Positions 1 to 7,754 of a stretch of 9,355 nucleotides of DNA are shown one piece after another; the first letter of the stretch is position 1, and each line of letters starts with the position of its first letter. A model generated the notes under the pieces. That model saw only the letters and a program-made list of their open reading frames with translations. It made no database searches and had not been told where the DNA came from. Made by a program: the position numbers and the translations under genes. Source of the DNA: Pseudomonadota bacterium. GTDB taxonomy: Bacteria; Pseudomonadota; Alphaproteobacteria; Azospirillales; Azospirillaceae. The DNA lies in the NCBI GenBank assembly GCA_023416195.1, contig JAEZID010000044.1, forward strand, positions 1 to 9,355, given 5' to 3'.

Positions 1-136
1 GCTTCAGGAAGCGATCATTCGGAAATACATGCCCGCCGGATTCGACCCGACCGTCATCGCCGAGAGCGCCGCGATGGTCCGCCTGCTGCGCGAGCTGGCG
101 GACGCGACGCCGCCCGATCCCGACCCGCGGAGCTGA
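1..136 (+). CDS. C-terminal end of an unidentified protein (partial)
   Basis: A reading frame open from the left edge (first full codon at base 2) gives 44 residues, beginning [14 protein letters not shown] and ending in DPDPRS before a TGA at 134-136. Codons are mostly G/C-ending, as in the neighbouring genes, and the segment reads as an amphipathic helix (MVRLLRELA) followed by a short Asp/Pro-rich tail. That is all that supports it. I do not recognise the family from so short a piece. Its last 83 bases overlap the 3' end of rluE on the opposite strand, so at least one of the two tails is under little constraint. It could be a chance open frame, but the neat ending and codon bias favour a real gene end. 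Confidence 0.5.
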   Translation, partial: LQEAIIRKYMPAGFDPTVIAESAAMVRLLRELADATPPDPDPRS

Positions 137-701
137 CGGGCTTCGCCGGGGCCGCCTCCTTCCAGGCCATCTCCCTCCACTGCCCCGGCGCCAGCCCGTC
201 CAGCGTCCAGCCGCCGATCGACCAGCGGATCAGGCGCAGGGTCGGAAAGCCGACCGCCGCCGTCATGCGACGGACCTGCCGGTTGCGGCCCTCGCGCAGG
301 GTCAGCGCGATCCAGCTGGTCGGGATGCTGGCGCGGTAGCGCACCGGCGGGTCGCGCGGCCAGAGGTCGGCCGGCTCCTCCATCATCCGGGCCTCGGCCG
401 GCAGGGTCGGGCCGTCGTTCAGCGTCACGCCGTCGCGCAGGCGTTGCAACGCCTCCTCGGTCGGGACGCCCTCCACCTGCACCCAATAGGTCTTCGGCAG
501 CTTGTGCCTGGGCGAGGCGATGCGGGCGATCAGCGCGCCGTCGTCGCTCAGCGCCAACAGGCCCTCGCTGTCGCGGTCGAGCCGGCCGGCGGCGTAGACG
601 CCCTTCACCGGAACATGGTCGGCCAGCGTCGGGCGGCCCTGGTCGTCGGTGAATTGCGGCAGCACGCCATAGGGCTTGTTCAGCAGGATCAGACGGGGCA
701 C
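54..701 (-). CDS. rluE: 23S rRNA pseudouridine synthase RluE (RsuA/RluB/RluE family)
   Basis: This enzyme isomerises a uridine to pseudouridine in 23S rRNA; the E. coli homologue acts at U2457. From the chosen GTG the product is 215 residues. The start [17 protein letters not shown] matches the usual RluE beginning. The catalytic motif [11 protein letters not shown] spans residues 39-49, with the nucleophilic Asp at 42. The block [10 protein letters not shown] (95-104) and the signature [12 protein letters not shown] (135-146) follow. There is no N-terminal S4 domain, as expected for RluE. Residues after about 180 form a basic Ala/Arg/Pro tail, read from DNA that overlaps the convergent upstream gene. 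The frame stays open to ATG at 782, but starting there would add 27 residues, including a repeated VSLKA encoded by a tandem repeat, and would bring the start almost onto ghrA. The GTG at 701 has GAG about 6 bases upstream and fits the family length, so I prefer it. Confidence 0.92.
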   Translation of the reverse strand: MPRLILLNKPYGVLPQFTDDQGRPTLADHVPVKGVYAAGRLDRDSEGLLALSDDGALIARIASPRHKLPKTYWVQVEGVPTEEALQRLRDGVTLNDGPTLPAEARMMEEPADLWPRDPPVRYRASIPTSWIALTLREGRNRQVRRMTAAVGFPTLRLIRWSIGGWTLDGLAPGQWREMAWKEAAPAKPVSSAGRDRAASRPPARAAGGPSRRSRR

Positions 702-740
702 GGTTGGCTCAAAGGGTTCGAGAACGAACGACAACACGAC

Positions 741-770
741 AGCTTTCAATGATACAGCTTTCAATGATAC
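741..770. repeat. Perfect 15-bp tandem repeat in the rluE-ghrA divergent gap
   Basis: The unit AGCTTTCAATGATAC occurs twice in a row (741-755 and 756-770) with no mismatch. It lies between the divergent genes rluE and ghrA, 14 bases before the ghrA GTG. It is much more AT-rich than its surroundings. On the rluE strand each copy carries TATCAT, five of six bases of a sigma-70 -10 box, so the duplication may have doubled a promoter element or a regulator site. No convincing -35 partner was found, so the promoter reading is tentative. Confidence 0.8.
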
Positions 771-783
771 AGGGGTTTGCATC

Positions 784-1722
784 GTGACGCTTCTTTTCTG
801 CTCCACCACCGACGAGCCCGGGCGCTGGCCGGAGGAACTGGGCAAACGCCTGCCCGATCTGGAGGTCCGCTACTGGCCGGACCTGATCGGGAATGGCGGG
901 GACCCGGCGGACATCGACATGGCGCTGGTGTGGAAGCCGCCGCACGGCCTGCTGGCCAGCCTGCCGAACCTGAAGCTGATCGTGTCGCTGGGCGCGGGGG
1001 TGGAAAGTCTGCTGCTCGACCCCACCCTGCCGGATGTGCCGCTGGTCCGCATGGTGTCGGACGGGCTGACCGTGGACATGGCCGGCTACGTCGCCCTTCA
1101 GGTGCTGCGCTGGCACCGGCAGCTGGACGCGTACAAGGATCTGCAACAGGCCGGCAGCTGGAAGCCGCTGGGCCACAAGCCGGCCTCGGAGGTCAGCGTC
1201 GGCATCCTGGGGCTGGGCGAACTGGGCACCGCCTCGGCCAAGACGCTGCTGAGCATGGACTACCGCGTGCTGGGCTGGAGCCGTTCGCCGAAGGCCCTGG
1301 ACGGGGTGGAAGGCTTCGCCGGGCCGGAGGGGCTGGCGGCGATGCTGCCGCAATGCGACCTGCTGGTCTGCCTGCTGCCGCTGACGCCGGACACCCAGGG
1401 CATCCTGAACCGCGACCTGTTCGCCGCCCTGCCCCAGGGGGCTGTGGTCGTCAACGCCGCGCGCGGCGGGCATCTGGTCGAGGACGATCTGCTGGCGGCG
1501 CTGGACAGCGGTCATCTGGCCGGGGCCAGCCTGGACGTCTTCGTGGACGAACCGCTGCCGGAGGGGCACCCGTTCTGGCGCCACCCGAAGGTGCACGTCA
1601 CGCCGCACGTCGCCGCAATCACCCACGCCTCGCGCTCCGCCGACGTGGTGGCCGAGGCGGTCCGCGCCTTCCGCGAGGGGCGGCCCCTGCCGAATCTCGT
1701 GGACCGCTCCAAGGGATACTGA
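784..1722 (+). CDS. ghrA: Glyoxylate/hydroxypyruvate reductase GhrA-type (D-2-hydroxyacid dehydrogenase)
   Basis: This is a cytoplasmic NAD(P)H-dependent reductase of 2-oxoacids; GhrA converts glyoxylate to glycolate and hydroxypyruvate to glycerate. The 312 residues equal the E. coli GhrA length. The N-terminal catalytic half includes the substrate-loop [10 protein letters not shown] (68-77). The Rossmann dinucleotide motif is GILGLGELG (140-148), followed by WSRS (165-168), where Arg167 after the second strand suggests NADPH preference. The catalytic triad is present: Arg227 in NAARGG, Glu256 in [10 protein letters not shown] and His275 in HVTPHVAA, at positions matching E. coli GhrA. The GTG start at 784 is chosen because AGGGG lies 8 bases upstream and the product begins like family members; an ATG at 676 would run into rluE. 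The gene stands alone, diverging from rluE and ending 22 bases from the convergent MarR-type gene. The precise physiological substrate is not shown by sequence. Confidence 0.93.
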   Translation: MTLLFCSTTDEPGRWPEELGKRLPDLEVRYWPDLIGNGGDPADIDMALVWKPPHGLLASLPNLKLIVSLGAGVESLLLDPTLPDVPLVRMVSDGLTVDMAGYVALQVLRWHRQLDAYKDLQQAGSWKPLGHKPASEVSVGILGLGELGTASAKTLLSMDYRVLGWSRSPKALDGVEGFAGPEGLAAMLPQCDLLVCLLPLTPDTQGILNRDLFAALPQGAVVVNAARGGHLVEDDLLAALDSGHLAGASLDVFVDEPLPEGHPFWRHPKVHVTPHVAAITHASRSADVVAEAVRAFREGRPLPNLVDRSKGY

Positions 1723-1744
1723 GGGGGTTATTGAGGAGTCGGGT

Positions 1745-2191
1745 TTAAACCGCTTCGCTGGGGACGGGGGTTTTGGCGGGCTTCAGTTCCGCCTCAAGCC
1801 TCGCCTTGGCGGCGGCGGCCATCTCCTCCTCCGCCCGAACCTTCGCCATGTCCTCCGGCGCGACGGCCCCGGCGGCGATGACCAGTTCGGCGAAGTCGGA
1901 AAGGAAGACGCTGCCCTTGACCGTGCGCTGGACGAGCACGTTGCGCTTGTCCTCGGTGTCGCGCTTGCGCTTGACGAAGCCCAGCAGCGACAGCCGGTCG
2001 AGCGCGCGGGTGACGGCGGGCTTGGAGATGTTCAGCGTGGCAGCCAGCCCGCGCACGGTGTGCGGCGGGTCGGTCAGGTAGATCTGCAACATGATCGCCA
2101 TCTGGCGGGCCGACAAATCCGGCCCATCCTGCCGCACGCTGGCAACCAGCGCGGTGCGCCACAACCCGAGCGCCTTGAGGTTTCGTGCCAT
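1745..2191 (-). CDS. MarR-family winged-helix transcriptional regulator
   Basis: A 148-residue DNA-binding protein, expected to act as a dimer. After an N-terminal helix (MARNLKALGLWRTALVASV) comes LSARQMAIMLQIYL (27-40), then the helix-turn-helix HTVRGLAATLNISKPAVTRALDRLSLLGFV (44-73), where NISKPAVTRAL holds the recognition helix. The wing, with the MarR signature DTEDKRN, spans about 78-84. The C-terminal part after 110 is Ala/Glu/Lys-rich and probably helical. The ATG at 2191 is preferred because GGGGGT lies about 4 bases upstream and the product fits MarR size; the frame is open 27 codons further but with no better start. It is convergent with ghrA (22-bp gap) and lies downstream of fliG on the same strand across 194 bp containing a palindrome. 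MarR proteins usually control a neighbour or themselves. Its target and ligand cannot be told here, and no obvious operator was found. Confidence 0.85.
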   Translation of the reverse strand: MARNLKALGLWRTALVASVRQDGPDLSARQMAIMLQIYLTDPPHTVRGLAATLNISKPAVTRALDRLSLLGFVKRKRDTEDKRNVLVQRTVKGSVFLSDFAELVIAAGAVAPEDMAKVRAEEEMAAAAKARLEAELKPAKTPVPSEAV

Positions 2192-2330
2192 GCTTACCCC
2201 CGCGAGCCGCATCCGGATCCCGCCCCCGGACGCGCGGCCCCGAGTTTTGCCCAACCCCGCCCAAACAGGCAAGCGTTTCGGAGCCGGATCGAATTGGTCA
2301 CGGAGTCGCGGGGAAGTCCATCAACAATGG

Positions 2331-2373
2331 CCCCCACCCTAACCCTCCCCCGCTGCGCAGGGGAGGGTGGGGG
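2331..2373. repeat. GC-rich palindromic intergenic repeat (REP-like)
   Basis: A perfect 10-bp outer stem, CCCCCACCCT (2331-2340) with AGGGTGGGGG (2364-2373), encloses an inner stem CCCC (2347-2350)/GGGG (2360-2363). An alternative 8-bp stem pairs CCCTCCCC (2343-2350) with GGGGAGGG (2360-2367). The first 21 bases recur exactly at 5778-5798, so this is a dispersed repeat family rather than a one-off hairpin. It lies 13 bp past the fliG stop and could halt or protect that transcript's end, but there is no U-run, so it is not a classic intrinsic terminator. Confidence 0.8.
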
Positions 2374-2385
2374 CAAGTGCGGCGT

Positions 2386-3408
2386 TTAGTAAATAAGCTC
2401 GTTCTCGCCGCCACCCTCGGCGATGACGATCTCGCCGCGCGCCGCCAGGTCCTTGGCGAGCTGGACCATGTACATCTGCGACTCGTCCACCTCGCGGACG
2501 CGGACCGGGCCCATGGCCGCCATGTCTTCGCGCAGGATCTTCGCGGCACGCTCGGACATGTTGGAGAAGAACAGATCCTTCAGCGTCTCCGACGCGCCCT
2601 TCAGGGCGGTGGCGAGCTTCTGCTTGTCCACGCTGCGCAGCAGGGTCTGGACGCCGGACGGGTCCATCTTCGACAGATCCTCGAAGGTGAACATCAGCGA
2701 CTTGATGCGCTCGGCGCTGTCGCGGTTGCGTTCCTCCAGGGCCGCCATGAAGCGGTGTTCGGTCGTGCGGTCCAGGCCGTTGAAGATTTCCGCCAGCATC
2801 TCGTGGCTGTCGCGGCGGCTGGTGCGGGCGAGGTTGGTCATGAACTCGGTGCGCAGCGTGCGCTCGACGTCGTCCAGAACCTCCTTCTGCACGGCCTCCA
2901 TGCGCAGCATGCGCATGATGACTTCCATCGCGAAGCTTTCCGGCAGCTGGGTCAGCACGCGGCCCGCATGCTCCGGCCGGATCTTGGAGAGCACCACGGC
3001 GACGGTCTGCGGATACTCGTTCTTCAGATAGTTGGAGAGGACCGATTCGTTGACGTTCGCCAGCTTGTCCCACATGGTCCGGCCGGCCGGACCACGGATT
3101 TCCTCCATGATCTGGTCGACCTTGTCCTTGGGCAGGGTCTTCATCAGCAGGCGTTCGGTCGAGTCGAACGAGCCGACCAGCGAGCCGGTGGCCGACATCT
3201 GCTCCGCGAACTCGACGAACAGACGCTCGATGAGATTGGCGGACACCGTGCCCAGGTTCGCCATGACCTGGGACAGCTCCTTGATCTCCTCGTCGTCCAT
3301 CATCGAGAAGAGCTTCGTCGAATGCTCCTCGCCCAGCGCCAGCATCAGGATGGCGGCCTTCTCCGGACCGGTGAGGGTACGGTAGTCCTCGCGAACCTTC
3401 AGCGCCAT
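2386..3408 (-). CDS. fliG: Flagellar motor switch protein FliG
   Basis: FliG is the C-ring protein that binds the MS-ring protein FliF at its N-terminus, FliM in its middle, and the stator at its C-terminus, where torque is generated. The 340 residues match the family. The N-terminal domain (about 1-105) begins [21 protein letters not shown]. The middle domain holds the EHPQ-type motif as EYPQ (131-134). The hinge MFTF (239-242) precedes the C-terminal armadillo domain. The torque-ring charged residues correspond to E. coli as Lys270, Arg287, Glu294, Asp295 and Arg303; Glu294 replaces an Asp conservatively. All domains are complete, so the protein should work. The ATG has GGAG 8 bases upstream. 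No fliF, fliH, fliN or other flagellar gene flanks it on either side, so it is either dispersed from the flagellar cluster or one of several FliG copies. Confidence 0.97.
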   Translation of the reverse strand: MALKVREDYRTLTGPEKAAILMLALGEEHSTKLFSMMDDEEIKELSQVMANLGTVSANLIERLFVEFAEQMSATGSLVGSFDSTERLLMKTLPKDKVDQIMEEIRGPAGRTMWDKLANVNESVLSNYLKNEYPQTVAVVLSKIRPEHAGRVLTQLPESFAMEVIMRMLRMEAVQKEVLDDVERTLRTEFMTNLARTSRRDSHEMLAEIFNGLDRTTEHRFMAALEERNRDSAERIKSLMFTFEDLSKMDPSGVQTLLRSVDKQKLATALKGASETLKDLFFSNMSERAAKILREDMAAMGPVRVREVDESQMYMVQLAKDLAARGEIVIAEGGGENELIY

Positions 3409-3490
3409 GAATCGGTCTCCACCACATCACCGGACGCACGATTCCGCCGGTCGTAACGCAATCGTTTTAAACCTTTCCGAATCGCCGATC

Positions 3491-3516
3491 CACCCCCGCG
3501 CGCGGGCACGGGGGTG
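3491..3516. other. GC-rich hairpin between the aminopeptidase end and fliG
   Basis: A perfect 8-bp inverted repeat, CACCCCCG (3491-3498) with CGGGGGTG (3509-3516), has a 10-base loop. It lies 34 bases beyond the aminopeptidase stop on the - strand, where a terminator would be expected, and about 80 bases ahead of fliG. On the - strand no T-run follows the stem, so termination without Rho is doubtful; a short AATTTT follows only on the + side. It may end or stabilise the aminopeptidase message. Confidence 0.4.
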
Positions 3517-3550
3517 ACAATTTTAACCATACCCGATCAGGGGCCGCCGC

Positions 3551-4933
<1,383 letters not shown>

Positions 4934-5019
4934 GACGGGCGTCCTTCGTCTGACTTTGAAAACAGGGACAGGAGGATGGCGCGCCGGGGCGGGCCTGAAA
5001 AGGGGGAATGAGGGCGATC

Positions 5020-5047
5020 TTGCCCCCAAGGGGTGATCGGGTATGCT
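5020..5047 (+). promoter_or_regulatory. Possible sigma-70 promoter for the GST gene
   Basis: TTGCCC (5020-5025) and TATGCT (5042-5047) are spaced by 16 bases, each matching four of six consensus positions. Transcription would start near 5053, about 25 bases before the GST ATG. It lies in the divergent gap shared with the aminopeptidase. In GC-rich alphaproteobacterial DNA such matches arise by chance, so this is only a candidate. Confidence 0.33.
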
Positions 5048-5077
5048 CCGGTTCTCGCCTGCAACCGGGGACATACG

Positions 5078-5731
5078 ATGACCGACCTGACCCTCATCAT
5101 CGGCAACAAGGCCTATTCGTCCTGGTCCCTGCGGCCCTGGCTGGCGCTGAAGCACATCGGCCGGCCGTTCGCGGAGGTGGTGATCCCGCTGCTCCAGCCG
5201 GACAGCAAGGCGCGCATCCTGGAGCATTCGCCGGCCGGCAAGGTGCCCGCGCTGAAGCATGGCGACCGGGTGATCTGGGATTCCCTGGCGATCTGCGAGT
5301 ATCTGGCGGAAACCTTCCCCGAGGCGGCGCTGTGGCCCGACGACGCCCACGCCCGCGCGGTGGCGCGCTCGGTGTCGGCGGAGATGCATTCGGGCTTCGT
5401 CGCCCTGCGCACGCACATGCCCATGAGCCTAAAGACCATGCGCCCCGGCGTCGGCCGCAACCCGGACAGCGAGGCCGACATCGCCCGCGTGACGGCGATC
5501 TGGCGCGAGACGCGGGAGCGGTTCGGGACGGGCGGGCCGTTCCTGTTCGGCCGCTTCTCCATCGCCGACGCCATGTACGCGCCGGTGGTGACGCGCCTCG
5601 TCACCTACGGGGTCGAGCTGGACGGCGTCTGCCGGGACTATGTGGAAACGGTGCGCACCTTCCCGCCCATGCGGGAATGGACCGCCGCCGCCGAGGCCGA
5701 GCCCTGGGTCATCCCGGTCGAGGATCTCTAA
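5078..5731 (+). CDS. Glutathione S-transferase family protein
   Basis: A 217-residue protein with the soluble GST layout: a thioredoxin-like N-terminal domain (about 1-80) and an all-helical C-terminal domain. The first strand and active-site loop read LTLIIGNKAYSSWSLRPWLAL (4-24), in which Ser14, Ser15 or Ser17 could activate the glutathione thiol. The cis-proline lies in GKVPAL (54-59, Pro57), and Asp68-Ser69 of WDSLAICEYLAE form the glutathione gamma-glutamyl contact. The C-terminal N-capping box is FSIADAMYAPV (S161..D164). The ATG at 5078 follows GGGGA by 6 bases; an in-frame ATG at 5033 would add 15 residues unlike GST starts. Substrate is unknown; such proteins act in detoxification or in degradative pathways. 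It ends 43 bases before a large palindromic repeat separating it from the convergent TAXI gene. Confidence 0.9.
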   Translation: MTDLTLIIGNKAYSSWSLRPWLALKHIGRPFAEVVIPLLQPDSKARILEHSPAGKVPALKHGDRVIWDSLAICEYLAETFPEAALWPDDAHARAVARSVSAEMHSGFVALRTHMPMSLKTMRPGVGRNPDSEADIARVTAIWRETRERFGTGGPFLFGRFSIADAMYAPVVTRLVTYGVELDGVCRDYVETVRTFPPMREWTAAAEAEPWVIPVEDL

Positions 5732-5773
5732 GGCGGGGCGCTTTGAGCAGCCCCCTGCGATAAGCCCCTGCGG

Positions 5774-5878
5774 CGGGCCCCCACCCTAACCCTCCCCCAT
5801 GCTGCGCACGGGGGAGGGAATTGGCGCAGAATTCTCCTTCCCCCGCCGAAGGTGGGGGAAGGTCGGGATGGGGGCCCG
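5774..5878. repeat. Composite cloverleaf-like palindromic repeat (REP/BIME-like)
   Basis: About 105 bp bounded by a perfect 10-bp inverted repeat, CGGGCCCCCA (5774-5783) with TGGGGGCCCG (5869-5878). Inside are two further hairpins with perfect 9-bp stems: CCCTCCCCC (5790-5798)/GGGGGAGGG (5810-5818), loop of 11, and CCTTCCCCC (5836-5844)/GGGGGAAGG (5854-5862), loop of 9. Between them lies AATTGGCGCAGAATTCT. The left arm shares 21 identical bases (5778-5798) with the repeat at 2331-2351. It fills the gap between the convergent GST and TAXI genes and may serve as a two-way transcript end. The ordered two-arm structure suggests a mobile or dispersed palindrome rather than a simple terminator. Confidence 0.8.
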
Positions 5879-5879
5879 G

Positions 5880-6998
5880 CTACTGCGACGGGCCCGACGT
5901 CGGCTCGTTGGCAGCGTTGCCAGCAAGGCCGACCTCGCGATAGTAGCGCTCGGCGCCGGGGTGCAGAGGGACCGACACGTTGGCGATGGCCTTCGTCGGG
6001 TCGAAGCTGCGCCCCTTCGGGTGGCCTTCGATCAGCAGACGGCGCGTGTTCTCGTGCCACAGGGCCTTGGTGACGGCGTGGATCAGGTCCGGGTCGCGGT
6101 CGGCGCGGACCAGCAGTTCGGCCCCGACCCCCAGCGTCGGCGTGGCCGGCACGCCGGGATAGGTGTCCGCAGGGATGGTCAGTTCCGTGTAGAATCGCTG
6201 CCGGGCGCGCAGGCGGTCGGCCATTTCGCCGTCCAGCGGCAGCAGCCGGATCGGCACGCGCGCCGCCACGTCGCTGACCGCCGCCACGGGCCAGCCCCCA
6301 ACCATGAAGAAAGCGTCCAGTTCGCCCTTCGCCAAACGGTCGGCCGCCGTGCCGGGCTTCAGGTAGGCGGGCTTCATCTCCGCCTCCTTCACGCCGAAGG
6401 CATCCAGGATCTGGCGCGCCACGACCAGCGTGCCGGACCCCTCCTCGCCCAGCGACACCGCCCTGCCCTTCAGGTCGGCGATGCTGTGCAGGTCGCTGTC
6501 GGCGCGGACCACCAGCTGGACCGCCTCCGAATAGAGCATGCCGAGGGAGCGCAGCGCCTCGAAGGGCGGCTTGCCGGCGAAGGTGCCGGTGCCGGTGTAG
6601 GCCAAATAGGCGATGTCGGCCTGCGAAAGTCCGGCCTCCACGCCGCCGGAGCGCAGCAACTCGATGTTCTCGACGGAGCCCAGCGTCGCCTGCGCCACCG
6701 CGATCAGGCCCGGCACGCCGCAGCTGCCGCCCCGGTCGCAGGGGCGCGAACCCGGCGGGTTGGAGATGGCGTTGGCGATCAGCCCGCCGATCGGGAAATA
6801 GGTGCCCGACGTGGTGCCCGTGCCGATGCGGAAATAGCGGATGTCCTGCGCGGCCAGCCGGCCGGGCAAACCGCCCAGCAGACCCAGCAGAAAGGATCCG
6901 GCCAGCCCCGCCAGAACATGACGGCGATGGGGGCGGCGATGGGGGCCTTTCGGCAAAAGGCGGGTGTTGGCTCCTGCGCGCGGCACCGGCGGGTCCAC
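5880..6998 (-). CDS. TAXI-family TRAP transporter solute-binding protein
   Basis: A periplasmic substrate-binding protein of the TAXI type, which passes its ligand to a TRAP membrane permease. From a GTG start it is 372 residues. An Arg-rich N-terminus (PHRRPHRRHVLAG, 19-31) is followed by a hydrophobic stretch GLAGSFLLGLLGGL and RLAAQ, so export by Sec or, given the paired arginines, Tat is plausible, with cleavage near residue 50. The family hallmark is IGTGTTSGTYFPIGG (58-72). Two cysteines, Cys87 and Cys93 in the loop RPCDRGGSCG, could form a disulfide as in many TAXI proteins. SLGEEGSGT (182-190) and FFMVGGWP (231-238) are the ligand-cleft segments. The start is uncertain: AGGAAGG abuts the GTG at 6998, and a GTG at 6986 is also possible. 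No DctQ/DctM permease gene lies in the window, so its partner is elsewhere. It follows the HupE-like gene by 78 bp. Confidence 0.92.
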   Translation of the reverse strand: MDPPVPRAGANTRLLPKGPHRRPHRRHVLAGLAGSFLLGLLGGLPGRLAAQDIRYFRIGTGTTSGTYFPIGGLIANAISNPPGSRPCDRGGSCGVPGLIAVAQATLGSVENIELLRSGGVEAGLSQADIAYLAYTGTGTFAGKPPFEALRSLGMLYSEAVQLVVRADSDLHSIADLKGRAVSLGEEGSGTLVVARQILDAFGVKEAEMKPAYLKPGTAADRLAKGELDAFFMVGGWPVAAVSDVAARVPIRLLPLDGEMADRLRARQRFYTELTIPADTYPGVPATPTLGVGAELLVRADRDPDLIHAVTKALWHENTRRLLIEGHPKGRSFDPTKAIANVSVPLHPGAERYYREVGLAGNAANEPTSGPSQ

Positions 6999-7076
6999 CC
7001 TTCCTGCTGGAATCGGATTTGAGGAAACGCCTCTACAAGAAATGCCAGCACGCGGCGCTTTTCAAGGCGGCAAGGG

Positions 7077-7640
7077 CTAAAAGGTGCCCAGCAGATCAAG
7101 AAGACCGACGAGTGCTACCGCGCCGCCACACACCTGCACCGCCCGCCCCGACACCGCCTGCCCCAGAACCGCCGACAGGCCGAGCCCGGCGCAGGCGACC
7201 AGCAGCAGCCCCGCCGCGTAGCCGGCCCAGAACAGCGGGCCGCCCATGTGCACATAGCCGTGGAAGACGGCGGCCACCGCCACGATCAGCACCGCCAGCA
7301 CCAGCGGCACCCGCAGGACGGCGGCGACCAGAACGCCCATCAGGATGAGGGACGCCGCCAGCCCCTCCCCCGCGTAGGGCAGGCGCACGTCGAACTGGGC
7401 GGCGAGCCCGGCGGCCAGCGCCGCCGTCAGGGCGGAGACCGGCAGTTGCCACACGGCCGCCCCGCCGTTCTGCCCGGCCCAGATGCCGATGGCGAGGAAA
7501 CCCAGCAGATGTTGCAGGACCCACACCGGCTCGGTCAGGCCAGTGCCGAACGGCCCGGTCACCGTCACCCGCGCCAGCGCGGGCGCGGCCGTCAGCCCGA
7601 TCGCCAGAACCGCCAGCAGTACCGACCGGATCGCCGCCAT
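7077..7640 (-). CDS. HupE/UreJ-like membrane protein, divergent
   Basis: A 187-residue inner-membrane protein resembling HupE/UreJ, a family associated with nickel (sometimes cobalt) uptake for hydrogenase or urease. An N-terminal signal-like segment ends ALA at 21-23, then about six hydrophobic spans follow. QHLLGFLAIGIWAGQNGG (43-60) corresponds to the family's first motif and VFHGYVHMGG (115-124) to the second. Unusually, the family's usual HP and DH pairs read EP (37-38) and QH (43-44), and the FHGHAHG-like motif reads FHGYVHM, so several likely metal ligands are missing while His44, His117 and His121 remain. The ATG at 7640 has AAGGGGG about 7 bases upstream; a GTG at 7661 is an alternative. 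No urease or hydrogenase gene is nearby, so metal transport is unproven. It may be co-transcribed with the TAXI gene 78 bp downstream. Confidence 0.8.
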   Translation of the reverse strand: MAAIRSVLLAVLAIGLTAAPALARVTVTGPFGTGLTEPVWVLQHLLGFLAIGIWAGQNGGAAVWQLPVSALTAALAAGLAAQFDVRLPYAGEGLAASLILMGVLVAAVLRVPLVLAVLIVAVAAVFHGYVHMGGPLFWAGYAAGLLLVACAGLGLSAVLGQAVSGRAVQVCGGAVALVGLLDLLGTF

Positions 7641-7706
7641 ACCCCTACCCCCTTCGCGCACCGTTGCGCCGGTATGGCGGCGGGCGCGGGTGGGGTCAAG
7701 TGACCA

Positions 7707-7754
7707 ACGTCACCGGCCTTTTCAGCGGCCTTCTCACCAGCCTTTTCAGCGGCC
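7707..7754. repeat. 24-bp imperfect tandem duplication spanning the lipoprotein stop codon
   Basis: The 24-base segments 7707-7730 and 7731-7754 agree at 20 of 24 positions, including a perfect 14-bp core CCTTTTCAGCGGCC (7717-7730 and 7741-7754). Read on the - strand, the right-hand copy holds the last codons and the TGA of the lipoprotein (Gly-Arg-stop); the left-hand copy repeats Gly-Arg-stop eight codons later in the same frame. Each copy also has GGCC at both ends and could form a weak hairpin. It may be a slippage product, or a weak transcript-end structure before the HupE-like gene. Confidence 0.75.

Noticed and set aside
676..783. Upstream ATG that would lengthen GhrA by 36 residues
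   Set aside because: The extension has no similarity to the family, overlaps rluE, and the GTG at 784 gives the standard 312 residues with a Shine-Dalgarno-like AGGGG.
709..1626. 305-codon open frame on the - strand across ghrA
   Set aside because: Shadow of ghrA with Gln/Arg/His-rich composition and no family resemblance.
2331..2373. Classic Rho-independent terminator for fliG
   Set aside because: The stem is strong but no T-run follows on the fliG strand, and the arm is repeated elsewhere, so a REP-like repeat explains it better.
2185..3456. 423-codon open frame on the + strand across fliG
   Set aside because: It is antisense to an intact fliG; composition is His/Arg/Leu/Gln-rich with no recognisable motif.
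3420..3480. Possible sigma-28 or sigma-54 flagellar promoter before fliG
   Set aside because: A TAAA sits at a plausible place on the - strand but the matching -10 (GCCGATAA) is poor, and no GG/GC sigma-54 pair was found.
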